Below the pieces are notes generated by a model. The model did not search any database. It saw only the letters and a program-made list of their open reading frames with translations, and was not told the DNA's origin. Positions 34,049-43,257 of a stretch of DNA of 46,131 nucleotides are shown one piece after another. Position numbers and translations under genes: made by a program. This stretch comes from Pseudobacteroides sp035370245. GTDB lineage: Bacteria > Bacillota > Clostridia > Acetivibrionales > DSM-2933. Location: contig DAOOVO010000023.1 in assembly GCA_035370245.1 (NCBI GenBank), positions 1 to 46,131 on the forward strand, read 5' to 3'. Position 1 is the stretch's first letter, and every line of letters begins with the position of its first letter.

Positions 34049-36193
34049 ATGATTGAAGCAGGTGAAATACTTAAGGGAAAATATAAAATTGAAAAACTCC
34101 TCGGTCAGGGTGCAACAGGTAAAGTCTATCTGTGCAAGAATATTGAGCTTGGCAATTTATGGGCTGTTAAGTACATTTACAAAAAGAACACCAAGATCAA
34201 GCTCCTTGCGGAAATAGACATACTAAAGAAGCTTAATCATGTCAGTCTTCCTAAAATTGTTGATGTCATTGAGGATGACAGCGGATTTTACTTGGTAGAA
34301 AGCTATATTGAAGGGACGCCTCTTGATAAGTTGCTCAAGGAAAAAGGAAGCTTTGATGAAGAAACTGTAATTGAATGGGCCAAGCAGCTTTGTGATGCAC
34401 TTTCATACCTGCACAATATGAAGCCATATCCCATTATATACCGGGATATGAAGCCCCATAATATAATAATTACGACAGATAATAAGGCGGTTATTGTAGA
34501 CTTTGGAATCGCCAGAGAGTATAAAGGGCAAAACACAAAAGATACAATAATTGCAGGTACCCCGTATTATGCAGCGCCCGAACAATTAACTGCTGAAGGT
34601 GCAACAGATAACAGAACAGACATCTACAGCCTTGGAGTAACTCTCCATCATTTGCTGACGGGTGTTCTTCCTAAATTTGAGGAAACAAGCCTTTTAGAAT
34701 ACAATAAAAACATATCTCCCCAGATGGATTACATAATTTTAAAATGCATAAAGAAAAACCTTTATGAAAGGTATCAGAGCATTGATGAGCTGAAAAACGA
34801 TTTATGCAACATAAAACTCTTAAAAATTTATAGTTTGGAACACAAGATAAAAAACAGAATAATCATATCTCTAAGCATTTTAATGTCAATAATATCACTT
34901 TCCATGGTCTGTCTAGGTTTATCGGGCATTATAAAAGAGAAATCGGCAATATTGGATCTTTCTCCAGAAATTCTTGCACTTTCCCCAAATCAGGAAAGAG
35001 CCATTAAGGTTAAAAAGACATATGCAGACGGTTCAACAGCTCCAGTCAGGGGTAATGATATTAAATGGAAATCTTCGAACCAAAATGTTGCAGTAGTAAA
35101 TAACGATCGCGTATATGCAGCAGGTGAAGGAACTGCCGACTTAGAAGGTTCTTACGAGGATAAAATGTTAAAAATGAAAGTTCTTGTCAATAGTGCTGTC
35201 GATGAAGTCAATAAGGTGGATATAAACCTAAAATATTTAAAGAACTATCAGGTTTCTTCCTTTGCAGGCAACGGAAATCATACCGATATAAACGGTGATA
35301 TAACGGATGGTGCTCTAAAAAAAGCAATTATATCCGATCCAAACAGTATATCTTTAACACCTGACGGAAACATTACAATTACCGATAACGGGAAGCTCAG
35401 GCTTATTGATAAAAACAACGTAAAAACAATTGAGCTTAATACTAATGCTGAAATTACAAGAGTATCATCAAACGGTACCATCTATTTTTCATTTGAGCCA
35501 TATGAGAATGAAAAACAGGAAATGGTTTACGGTATATGCAGAATTAAAAACGGAGCAGCAGATTTTATTTATAAAAAAAGCGGCATATTAAAAGTAATTG
35601 AGGATTTTACATTTGACAGTGAGGATAATATTTATCTTCTTGAGCATGAATTCATAAGCTTTGATGAAGAGATCACATCAATTGTGTACTTGAATACAAA
35701 AACAATGGAGAATAAAAAAATCAAGGAACTGCCGGGCTTCATAGACAGTATTGCACTCGACCGAAATGATAATTTGTTTGTCAGTTCCAAAGAAAACGGC
35801 TCCATATATAAATTGGACAAAGATTCTCAAAATTTCATATTGTTTGCCGGAAACGAAAAAGAAAAGCATTTTATAGACGGAATAAACTGCAGATTTTTTT
35901 CTCCTGAGAGGATAAAGGCAGAAGGAAATAACCTTTATGTTCTCGATAAGAATATAATAAGAAGAATTTCTCTAGACAAAAATGGAGATGTATCGGATGT
36001 TGAGTCCATAGCAGGCCAGCCGAGCAAAAACTCAAAATACAATAATTGGGATATTGACCCAAATAATGTATATCCCGGTTATTATGCAATATTCAAAGAT
36101 GCCAGCGATTTTGCCGTTGACAAACAAGGGAATATTTTTGTTACAGATAAAAAAGGCTATATAATATGGAAAATATCATATAGCCAGAATTAA
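34049..36193 (+). CDS. Membrane Ser/Thr protein kinase with extracellular Ig-like and beta-propeller domains
   Basis: A 714-residue PknB-type kinase. The kinase domain (about 8-258) has GQGATGKVYL, Lys41 (AVKYIYKK), the catalytic loop YRDMKPHN (131-138, Tyr replacing the usual His of HRD), DFG (151-153) and GTPYYAAPEQ. One membrane helix lies at about 270-294. Outside, a bacterial Ig-like (BIG2-type) domain spans 299-382. An NHL-like propeller (about 400-714) has repeats of the form ITDNGKLRLIDKN and FVTDKKGYIIWKIS. Such propellers usually bind ligands, so this may be a receptor kinase. It is paired with the acidic-tail protein and faces an FHA gene 14 bp away in the opposite orientation. Confidence 0.92.
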   Translation: MIEAGEILKGKYKIEKLLGQGATGKVYLCKNIELGNLWAVKYIYKKNTKIKLLAEIDILKKLNHVSLPKIVDVIEDDSGFYLVESYIEGTPLDKLLKEKGSFDEETVIEWAKQLCDALSYLHNMKPYPIIYRDMKPHNIIITTDNKAVIVDFGIAREYKGQNTKDTIIAGTPYYAAPEQLTAEGATDNRTDIYSLGVTLHHLLTGVLPKFEETSLLEYNKNISPQMDYIILKCIKKNLYERYQSIDELKNDLCNIKLLKIYSLEHKIKNRIIISLSILMSIISLSMVCLGLSGIIKEKSAILDLSPEILALSPNQERAIKVKKTYADGSTAPVRGNDIKWKSSNQNVAVVNNDRVYAAGEGTADLEGSYEDKMLKMKVLVNSAVDEVNKVDINLKYLKNYQVSSFAGNGNHTDINGDITDGALKKAIISDPNSISLTPDGNITITDNGKLRLIDKNNVKTIELNTNAEITRVSSNGTIYFSFEPYENEKQEMVYGICRIKNGAADFIYKKSGILKVIEDFTFDSEDNIYLLEHEFISFDEEITSIVYLNTKTMENKKIKELPGFIDSIALDRNDNLFVSSKENGSIYKLDKDSQNFILFAGNEKEKHFIDGINCRFFSPERIKAEGNNLYVLDKNIIRRISLDKNGDVSDVESIAGQPSKNSKYNNWDIDPNNVYPGYYAIFKDASDFAVDKQGNIFVTDKKGYIIWKISYSQN

Positions 36194-36207
36194 ACCTTTA
36201 TATACAA

Positions 36208-36939
36208 TTAACCCTCAGGTATTTTAAATGTATATTCCCAGTCGGCAAATTTAATTTTATCATTATTTTTAATTTCTATATCCAGAAGCTTTTCGATCCT
36301 TTTGCCATTTACAAAAGTACCGTTGGTAGATCCCAGATCCTTAACAAAATATCTGCCGTCTCTGGATATGATCTCAGCATGGCTCTTACTTACAAAATTG
36401 TTACAACATACATAATCTGCAGCCTTATTTTTCCTGCCTATAATAAAGTTTCTTTTGTCAATTATTATTTTTTCGATATAATCATTTTCATTGGTTTCGC
36501 TGCCATGCATTGATTTTCTTTCGAGGTAAGGGTACATGCCGGCATCAAATTCCATTGTAACGGTAAAATCATCCTCATTTCTTATCTTTTCATATTCATA
36601 TGCTGCATAGATGACTCTTCCGGGAAAGTCATTACTCCCCACATATTGATATAGCCTATCCTTAGCCTGCTGTGGCAAACCCGATTTAATCATTATATCA
36701 AGTATAACGTCGGATTTTATCGTTCCGTTATTTAAAAGCTTGCAATATCTATCGTTTATATGCTTTGATATATCATTAATAGTACATCTTTTTGAATTGA
36801 TATTATCGCTCGGCATATATTTCCCTTTTTTCCAATTATCCAGAGTATCCTGACTTATCACAAGCTTTCTTGTAAATTCGGCACCGCTATAAAACAGTGC
36901 ATCTATCATATCTGCGAGAACCCTTCCAAAAACATTCAT
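36208..36939 (-). CDS. FHA-domain protein with an N-terminal HTH-like region
   Basis: About 244 residues from ATG 36939 (AGGTGG 5 bp upstream; a GTG at 36948 overlaps the RBS). The C-terminal FHA domain (about 165-240) has the signature IIGRKNKAADYVC, SKSHAEI and DLGSTNGTFVNGKR, so it should bind phosphothreonine peptides. The N-terminal segment EFTRKLVISQDTLDNWKKGKYMPS resembles a Cro/XRE-type helix-turn-helix. Convergent with the kinase gene. A transcription factor that reads the kinase's phosphorylation is a reasonable inference. Confidence 0.85.
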   Translation of the reverse strand: MNVFGRVLADMIDALFYSGAEFTRKLVISQDTLDNWKKGKYMPSDNINSKRCTINDISKHINDRYCKLLNNGTIKSDVILDIMIKSGLPQQAKDRLYQYVGSNDFPGRVIYAAYEYEKIRNEDDFTVTMEFDAGMYPYLERKSMHGSETNENDYIEKIIIDKRNFIIGRKNKAADYVCCNNFVSKSHAEIISRDGRYFVKDLGSTNGTFVNGKRIEKLLDIEIKNNDKIKFADWEYTFKIPEG

Positions 36940-36993
36940 GAATACCACCTATAAAACATTAATAAAAAACGAATAACTTCAGCCAAAAAACAT

Positions 36994-37040
36994 CGGTAAA
37001 AACCTCGGCAAAAACTTCGGTAAAAACCTCGGCAATTTCC
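36994..37040. repeat. 12-bp tandem repeat, about 3.5 to 4 copies
   Basis: CGGTAAAAACCT, CGGCAAAAACTT, CGGTAAAAACCT and a partial CGGCAATTTCC in tandem, 54 bp upstream of the FHA gene start, in the divergent region shared with the gene at 37213. The 12-bp period is not a coding artefact, because no frame is open here. Possible binding array for a regulator. Confidence 0.75.
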
Positions 37041-37212
37041 TCATGCTCATTTTCCTATTTTACTTCTTTTTAAAAAGTAGTAGTTTATATAATGAGGAGA
37101 TTGAATAAAAATTAATCTTATTGATGCAATCAACAAATTCATACAAATATTTTATTTTACTTTGATTAAAATGTCAAAACTCATAAATAGAATGTTTTAA
37201 GGGGGGTTATAT

Positions 37213-37875
37213 ATGAACAGAAATATTCTTACAACAGTATTGGATACATTAAATGTAAAAAAATCCTTTGCAGCAAAAGTGATAGGAGTTAATAATTCAA
37301 CCTTCAGTCTGAAACTCCAAAATTATAGGATGCGGTATAGGTTATTTGACGATGAAATAGCACTTCTTATAGAAAAAGTAATAAAAGAAAATCTTTTTAT
37401 AAAGGAAAATGATGAACCGGTAAAGGCAATAAGAAAAACAAGTAAAGCCAAGGAAATAGCTAATGCACTTCAGCAATTGACACAGACCGAATATTGGGGA
37501 TATGACAATAATTTACCTACTTTGACCGACGACAACTATCCGGAATATATTATAAGCATGATATGGCTTGAACAAGCAAAAAATAATGACATGTATTCTT
37601 CAAATAAGGAAAAGGCAAAAGGCAAATGCAAGAACATGCCCATAAAAGTCGGCAGCGAATCAAATGTGCCTATGGCTTCATATCGCCATATAGCTCAGGA
37701 ATCATGTCATAATATTATGACATATGACAACATTTTTTCCCGGGAAATATCTCCCAGATCACACATTGACATTGATAGATTAATTGAAGATAATTACATA
37801 CTTACATCGATTATAAAAAGACTCCTTAGTGAAATGGCAGGTGGAAGCTTCAATTCTCAATTCCCCTTGAATTGA
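37213..37875 (+). CDS. HTH-like protein of unknown function
   Basis: A 220-residue soluble protein with RBS AAGGGGGG. The N-terminal 60 residues include KSFAAKVIGVNNSTFSLKLQ, which looks like a Cro-type helix-turn-helix. The remaining sequence is charged and not recognised. It is divergent from the FHA gene across the tandem repeat, hinting at shared regulation. Confidence 0.65.
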   Translation: MNRNILTTVLDTLNVKKSFAAKVIGVNNSTFSLKLQNYRMRYRLFDDEIALLIEKVIKENLFIKENDEPVKAIRKTSKAKEIANALQQLTQTEYWGYDNNLPTLTDDNYPEYIISMIWLEQAKNNDMYSSNKEKAKGKCKNMPIKVGSESNVPMASYRHIAQESCHNIMTYDNIFSREISPRSHIDIDRLIEDNYILTSIIKRLLSEMAGGSFNSQFPLN

Positions 37876-37897
37876 ATTTCCTAAGCCGTTTATTATG

Positions 37898-37930
37898 ATA
37901 TCCTCATACACAAATGAGGATATTTTTTAT
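37898..37930 (+). terminator. Terminator of the HTH-like gene
   Basis: ATATCCTCAT (37898-37907) pairs with ATGAGGATAT (37914-37923), followed by TTTTTTATTTT. Confidence 0.88.
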
Positions 37931-38042
37931 TTTACCATTTTTATGCATTTTTATTGAAAAACAACCTTAATTTTATTGAATAAAAATAGTGCATACTGTA
38001 TAATTTAAATATTCAAAACAAATATAACTTGAGGTGAACATA

Positions 38043-39248
38043 TTGAATACGATTTTTGAAGGTGGGGTTACTTCCCCTAAAGGATTTTTAGCTGCCGGAG
38101 AATCTTGTGGTATAAAGAAGAACGGCAAAAAAGACATAGCAATTATTTCCTCAATAGATACTGCAGTTGCTGCAGGCGTTTTTACAACAAACAAAGTAAA
38201 AGGACATTCTCTCCAGGTCACAATGGAGCATATAAAAAGCGGTTACTCCAGAGCAGTGGTCATAAATAGCGGTAATGCTAATGCATGTATCGGTGAGCAG
38301 GGATATAAGGATGCTGTTGAAATGGCAACACTTACTGCAAACCTTCTACAATGCGAACCTGAAGAAATACTTGTAGGTTCTACTGGTGTAATAGGAGTTC
38401 CCCTAAATATGCCCTCCGTTCGTGCAGGTATCCGATTAGCAGTTCAAAAGCTTTCGGAAGACGGCGGTCACGATGCTGAAGAAGCAATAATGACTACAGA
38501 CTTAAGACCAAAAGAAATAGCTGTAGAGATTGAAATACAGGATGCAAAGGTAATAATAGGCGGCATGGCAAAAGGATCGGGAATGATTCATCCCAATATG
38601 GCTACAATGATAGGTGTCATAACCACTGATGCCAATATATCCCGCGGTCTCCTCGATAAAGCATTAAAGGAAGCAGTCAAAAAAACATTCAATAGAGTAT
38701 CTGTTGATGGAGATACAAGCGTTTGTGACATGGTTATAGCTTTAGCAAACGGTGAAGCCAATAACTCGGGAATTGTAAAGGAAAATGTTGATTTTGAAAC
38801 ATTTAAAAAGGGAGTTGAATATGTTTGTACATTCCTTTCAAAAGAAATTGCAAAGGATGGAGAAGGTGCAACAAAATTGGTTGAGATATCTGTAAACGGT
38901 GCCTTATCTGAAGAAGATGCTTATAGTGCAGTATGTGCCGTTGCCAAATCACCTCTTGTAAAAACAGCGATTTTCGGAGAGGATGCCAACTGGGGAAGAA
39001 TACTGACAGCTGTCGGTTATTCAGGTGCAGATTTCGACCCCAATCTTGTAGATATATCCATAGGTGGCTTGATGGTATGCCGAAATGGCTGTGCATTGGA
39101 ATTTGATGAAGATGCAGCCAAAAAAATACTTAAGGAAAAAGAAATAAAGATTAATATAAATCTTAAAAAAGGTCAGTTCTCAGATAGAATCTGGACTTGT
39201 GATTTCTCATATGATTATGTTAAGATCAACGGAAGCTACAGAACATAA
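38043..39248 (+). CDS. argJ: Bifunctional ornithine acetyltransferase / N-acetylglutamate synthase
   Basis: ArgJ recycles the acetyl group between N-acetylornithine and glutamate in arginine synthesis, and often also uses acetyl-CoA. It is an Ntn-type enzyme that cleaves itself before the catalytic Thr. The site is visible as KGSGMIHPNMAT-M, with Thr188 in a 401-residue chain. Other hallmarks are VINSGNANACIG and the C-terminal DWS/CDFSYDYVKINGSYRT ending. The start is TTG 38043, with AGGTGA 7 bp upstream; a GTG at 38034 overlaps the RBS. It stands alone here, without argB, argC or argD neighbours. Followed by a terminator. Confidence 0.95.
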   Translation: MNTIFEGGVTSPKGFLAAGESCGIKKNGKKDIAIISSIDTAVAAGVFTTNKVKGHSLQVTMEHIKSGYSRAVVINSGNANACIGEQGYKDAVEMATLTANLLQCEPEEILVGSTGVIGVPLNMPSVRAGIRLAVQKLSEDGGHDAEEAIMTTDLRPKEIAVEIEIQDAKVIIGGMAKGSGMIHPNMATMIGVITTDANISRGLLDKALKEAVKKTFNRVSVDGDTSVCDMVIALANGEANNSGIVKENVDFETFKKGVEYVCTFLSKEIAKDGEGATKLVEISVNGALSEEDAYSAVCAVAKSPLVKTAIFGEDANWGRILTAVGYSGADFDPNLVDISIGGLMVCRNGCALEFDEDAAKKILKEKEIKININLKKGQFSDRIWTCDFSYDYVKINGSYRT

Positions 39249-39281
39249 TTGGAAATTTAAATACAAATACTTTAGAAATCA

Positions 39282-39313
39282 AACTTCACAAGGATGTGAA
39301 GTTTTTTGCTTTT
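39282..39313 (+). terminator. Terminator of argJ
   Basis: AAACTTCACA-AGGA-TGTGAAGTTT hairpin (39282-39305) followed by TTTGCTTTT. Confidence 0.85.
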
Positions 39314-39418
39314 CAAAAAAAATTACAAAAGCCGATGCTTAATATATATAAATAATTCATTGTGAGTTTCCGATATATATATTAATAAGGACTAAGCCAT
39401 TTTACGGGAGGTAATGAT

Positions 39419-39880
39419 ATGGCTAACCAGCAAATAGTGATTTTTAAAGTAGATGATGAAATGTTCGGTATAAATATCGAACAGGTTAAGGAAATAATTA
39501 CTCCGATGGAGATATTTAAGATACCCAATTCTCCAAGTTTTGTCCAGGGTCTTATAAACCTTAGAGGGAAAATATACACAATTTTAAACTTGAGAAAAAA
39601 ATTCAACCTTGCTGCAAAAGAAAGTGACGAACATACAAAAATAGTTTTGCTCAACTCCGAAAGTCTTGCAGTAGGTTTTATAATTGATGTGGTAAATGAA
39701 ATTATACGAATTGATGATAAAGATATCGAAAGCCCCCCTGAGACCATTAAGGCACTTAACAAGAAGTACATTACAGGTGTAGCAAAGATCGGAGAAAAAG
39801 CAGTCCTTTTGCTTGACCTTGAGTTGGCAAGTGAAATCACCGATGAAAGCTGCCAACCTGCAGGTTTAGCTGTGCCATGA
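39419..39880 (+). CDS. cheW: CheW-like chemotaxis coupling protein
   Basis: A 153-residue CheW-domain protein with IVIFKVDDEMFGI and VQGLINLRGKIYTILNLRKKF, the standard CheW core. It bridges chemoreceptors and the CheA kinase. No other chemotaxis gene lies in the window, so it is either a dispersed CheW paralogue or serves a separate CheW-based scaffold. RBS GGGAGG lies upstream. It ends 15 bp before the convergent amidase gene. Confidence 0.92.
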   Translation: MANQQIVIFKVDDEMFGINIEQVKEIITPMEIFKIPNSPSFVQGLINLRGKIYTILNLRKKFNLAAKESDEHTKIVLLNSESLAVGFIIDVVNEIIRIDDKDIESPPETIKALNKKYITGVAKIGEKAVLLLDLELASEITDESCQPAGLAVP

Positions 39881-39895
39881 TTTCCTCAGTGTATT

Positions 39896-40414
39896 TCATT
39901 GCCATTTTTTAACACCTAAAATATGGATAAACCTTATCTTTTTCCACACATATCCTGTCAAAGGGTAATAATCCTGATCATCAGTATGTGCTGCTACCAG
40001 TATATTATTGTATGATACAGGATTATTTATTTGCACAATTACAGGTGAATGATTAAATGTGTTTCCGTCTGAAAACGAAAGCTGTACAACATCACCGGGT
40101 CTTGCATCTTTCATGTCGACCTCCTCCGCAAAAGGTCCCACCCCTTCATTCCTCTTTACAAGAAAGTTATGCAAATAATCCACCCCAGTCCATGAAGGTG
40201 ACCTATCATATGAGTTTATGTAATACCATCCATACAGCGGCGTATAGTTCATAATACCGCTTCCGCTATATATAACCTGGGAAGCAAAATTCGTACAATC
40301 TCCCCCCAAATTTTCAAAATCCAGGTATCGCGGATTTCTACCGTATGCCCATTTATGAGCATATTCCACCGCTTTATCTCTATTATACGGCACTTCAATC
40401 AAATCTCTGTACAT
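39896..40414 (-). CDS. Putative amidase (Amidase_6-like, Cys-His catalytic)
   Basis: A 172-residue protein resembling the Amidase_6 family. Catalytic candidates are Cys40 in GGDCTNFASQ and His122 in NHSPVIVQI, with a later AAHTDDQDYYPL segment. Members are often spore- or wall-associated and act on amide bonds. It has no signal peptide, which is unusual for a wall hydrolase but fits mother-cell proteins. No strong RBS is seen before ATG 40414. The sequence upstream is AT-rich with no other gene. Confidence 0.82.
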   Translation of the reverse strand: MYRDLIEVPYNRDKAVEYAHKWAYGRNPRYLDFENLGGDCTNFASQVIYSGSGIMNYTPLYGWYYINSYDRSPSWTGVDYLHNFLVKRNEGVGPFAEEVDMKDARPGDVVQLSFSDGNTFNHSPVIVQINNPVSYNNILVAAHTDDQDYYPLTGYVWKKIRFIHILGVKKWQ

Positions 40415-40606
40415 ATTTCATGTTCACATCCTAATGATGCTGCCTTATTTATATTATGACTGCAAACTGCAATATGTGCCGCATAAACTTTTGCGTAAAA
40501 TATTCCAAATAGTTTATTTGAATGTTTGCCTACAATTTGATATATTAGACTTATAAGTTTTTATTGATCCCATACTGATTCAATTTAACCGGAGGCATGT
40601 ACAAAT

Positions 40607-41320
40607 ATGACTAAAGAACTTATTTTTGCTGTGGAAGACGAAGCAAATATACAACAACTAATAAAATACAATTTGGAAGCTAACGGCTATAAGATAATCA
40701 CATTCGATACGGGAGAACAGCTTTTAAACGAGTGTAAAACCAATCTTCCCGATTTGTTTATACTGGATATAATGCTTCCAGGGATTGACGGTCTGGAAGT
40801 TTGCAGGCAGCTGCGACAAAATCCCCGCACAAAAGCAATCCCCGTAATAATTCTTACAGCAAAAAATGACGAATTTGATAAGGTTTTAGGCCTTGAGCTC
40901 GGTGCAGACGATTATATCACCAAACCCTTCAGCGTTAGAGAGTTGGTAGCTAGAGTAAAGGCATTATTTAGAAGAGTTCATATTTCCAATGAAACCAATA
41001 CTGAAATCATACAATTTGGAAATTTATCAATTGATTGTACAAGGCGTGAGGTTTACAAAAACGGCAAATTACTTGATCTTCCCCTTAAAGAGTTTGAGCT
41101 TTTAAAGCTTTTAATTACAAACAAAGGAAAAGTTCTTTCTCGTGAAACATTATTGGAAAAAATTTGGGGGTTTGATTACTATGGCGAAACCAGAACAGTT
41201 GATGTACACATTCGGTATCTCAGGCAGAAGATTGAAGATGATGACAGCACTCCTGTCTATATTGAAACCGTTCGAGGCATTGGTTATCGATTTAATGATA
41301 AAGGAGTATCTGACAAATGA
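40607..41320 (+). CDS. PhoB/OmpR-type response regulator
   Basis: A 237-residue two-component regulator. The receiver domain (1-120) has an acidic pocket (Glu10-Asp11), phospho-acceptor Asp54 (FILDIML), Thr in ILTAKND, and Lys in DDYITKPFS. The winged-helix DNA-binding domain (about 130-232) has LKEFELLKLLI, TRTVDVHIRYLR and IETVRGIGYRF. RBS GGAGG lies upstream. Its stop overlaps the kinase start as ATGA (41317-41320), so the two are co-translated. Targets unknown; no phosphate transport genes are nearby. Confidence 0.94.
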   Translation: MTKELIFAVEDEANIQQLIKYNLEANGYKIITFDTGEQLLNECKTNLPDLFILDIMLPGIDGLEVCRQLRQNPRTKAIPVIILTAKNDEFDKVLGLELGADDYITKPFSVRELVARVKALFRRVHISNETNTEIIQFGNLSIDCTRREVYKNGKLLDLPLKEFELLKLLITNKGKVLSRETLLEKIWGFDYYGETRTVDVHIRYLRQKIEDDDSTPVYIETVRGIGYRFNDKGVSDK

Positions 41321-43119
41321 AACAGAAAATATTTCTGTATTATTTAGTACTGACTGTTATAGGCGTCATCATTACAGGTCTATTAACATCCGAAATTTCC
41401 CAAAAATATTATAAATATGAATTGGAAGAAAAGCTTATTAGCACTGCAAAACTTATACAATTCCAGTTATCCGAAAACAAAAAATTCGGAGTTGATATAG
41501 ATTATAATAAAATCTCCAGGCAGTATGCAGATATACTATATCCGGAGCATAATTCCAATAAATCCAAGGATAACAGCGGTTACTTAAGAATAACATTCAT
41601 AGATAAAAACGGCAAAGTCCTAGGCGATTCGGATGTCAATTATATTTCAATGGATAATCACAGCAACAGAAAAGAATTTCAGGAAGCATTAAAGGGAAAA
41701 ATAGGCAAAGATATCCGCTTCAGTCAAGACTTGCAGATAAACCTCCTCTATATAGCTATTCCCATGACTTCTGAAGAAATAATCATAAGGGTTTCGGTAC
41801 CTTTGCTGCAGCTTAAGGCCATTGACGAAATAATACTGATGTACACATGCATAGGAATTTTAGCAGGAATTCTTTTAACAACAATTTTGGCATTTTATTT
41901 CTCCAATAGTATAATAAAACCGGTAAACCAGCTTATAGAAGTAACAAGGGATGTATCGGAAGGAAATCTGTCACGAAGATTGAATATACAATGCGATGAT
42001 GAAATAAAAGAGCTGTCAAAAACATTTAATATAATGGCTGACAAGCTTGAATCCACATTAGCTGAAATGAACGACAAAAACATCAAGATAGATTCCATAA
42101 TAAACAGTATGATCAGCGGTGTTGTAGCTGTAGATAACAATTTCAGAATAGTTCTTATAAATACGGTATCCTGTCAGACGTTTGGAATCAAAAACGGCCC
42201 CGGTATTATCGGAATGAATTTAGTGGATCTTATCGGCAATAATGAAATATGCAGCCTTCTTAAGGAAAGTATCGAAAAAAACATTCCTCTATTGAACGAG
42301 GTTATTTTGCATCCCCAAACGGACAAAATATACAGAGTATACACAAGTCCAATAAATTCAAACAACCCTAAGCAGCTCAATTCAGGCGGCATAGCATCAA
42401 TACTTGATATAACAAATATTAAAAAGCTCGAGCAAATTAGAACAGAATTTGTATCAAATGTAACTCATGAGTTAAAAACTCCTCTTACATCAATAAGGGG
42501 ATTCATCGAAACATTAAAAAGCGGTGCAATTGACGATAAGTCAGTTGCCATCAAGTTTCTTGATATAATCGATATTGAATCTGAAAGGTTATTCAATCTT
42601 ATAAATGATATTTTACAGCTTTCAGAAATCGAGAACACAATAAATGACTCTGATATTGTATGCCATAACATAAACGATACCCTTAAAGAGATTTATGATA
42701 TATTGGAAGGTGCCGCCCAAAAAAAGGGTATAAGATTAAACTTTGAAATCCATGAAAACATTACAATAAAAGCTAATAAAAACAGAATTAAACAGATGCT
42801 TATAAATCTAGTCGACAATGCAATTAAATATAATGTAGATAACGGTACCGTGACAGTAAAAGTAACCGATGAAAAAGGCATAATTACATTTTCAATCAAA
42901 GATACCGGAATTGGAATTGCCGAAGAACATATTCCCAGAATTTTTGAAAGGTTTTACAGAGTTGATAAAGGCAGATCCAGAAATATGGGAGGTACAGGAC
43001 TTGGTTTATCCATAGTCAAGCATATTGTAAACCTGTATAACGGAAACATAAAGGTTTACAGTCAACTTGGGTCAGGTACGGAGTTTATAATTCAGCTACC
43101 TTCCTTATTAATCGAATGA
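41317..43119 (+). CDS. PhoR-like sensor histidine kinase
   Basis: A 600-residue membrane sensor kinase with two membrane helices (about 5-24 and 172-196) around an extracytoplasmic sensor domain of about 145 residues. HAMP (197-250) and PAS (about 255-365) domains are followed by HisKA with phospho-acceptor His384 in SNVTHELKTPLTS and HATPase boxes NLVDNAIKYN, IKDTGIGIAEEH and GGTGLGLSIVKH. This arrangement is that of PhoR/WalK-type kinases. It acts on the overlapping response regulator. The final codons overlap the convergent 43-residue ORF by 12 bp. Confidence 0.94.
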   Translation: MKQKIFLYYLVLTVIGVIITGLLTSEISQKYYKYELEEKLISTAKLIQFQLSENKKFGVDIDYNKISRQYADILYPEHNSNKSKDNSGYLRITFIDKNGKVLGDSDVNYISMDNHSNRKEFQEALKGKIGKDIRFSQDLQINLLYIAIPMTSEEIIIRVSVPLLQLKAIDEIILMYTCIGILAGILLTTILAFYFSNSIIKPVNQLIEVTRDVSEGNLSRRLNIQCDDEIKELSKTFNIMADKLESTLAEMNDKNIKIDSIINSMISGVVAVDNNFRIVLINTVSCQTFGIKNGPGIIGMNLVDLIGNNEICSLLKESIEKNIPLLNEVILHPQTDKIYRVYTSPINSNNPKQLNSGGIASILDITNIKKLEQIRTEFVSNVTHELKTPLTSIRGFIETLKSGAIDDKSVAIKFLDIIDIESERLFNLINDILQLSEIENTINDSDIVCHNINDTLKEIYDILEGAAQKKGIRLNFEIHENITIKANKNRIKQMLINLVDNAIKYNVDNGTVTVKVTDEKGIITFSIKDTGIGIAEEHIPRIFERFYRVDKGRSRNMGGTGLGLSIVKHIVNLYNGNIKVYSQLGSGTEFIIQLPSLLIE

Positions 43120-43239
43120 CAGTATGTCTACGATAAATTCTAAATCCTCTTCGTTATATACAGTATCTTCATAGTCTTTTTCCTTCATCATATCGTAATT
43201 GATTTTAATACCGGTTAAAGCTTTCTTCAACTTATCCAT
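43108..43239 (-). CDS. Small acidic protein, 43 residues
   Basis: ATG 43239 is preceded by AGGAGGGC (43244-43252), a near-ideal RBS at good spacing. The product is MDKLKKALTGIKINYDMMKE then KDYEDTVYNEEDLEFIVDIL-SFD. It has a basic N-terminal helix followed by an acidic, likely helical tail, with no Cys or membrane helix. It matches no family I recognise. It overlaps the end of the sensor kinase by 12 bp. Palindromic element copy 2 ends 18 bp upstream of its ATG. Confidence 0.6.
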   Translation of the reverse strand: MDKLKKALTGIKINYDMMKEKDYEDTVYNEEDLEFIVDILSFD

Positions 43240-43257
43240 AAAAAGCCCTCCTTTTTT

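Noticed and set aside
36994..37040. Tandem repeat read as a CRISPR array
   Set aside because: 12-bp units without spacers and no cas genes in the window.
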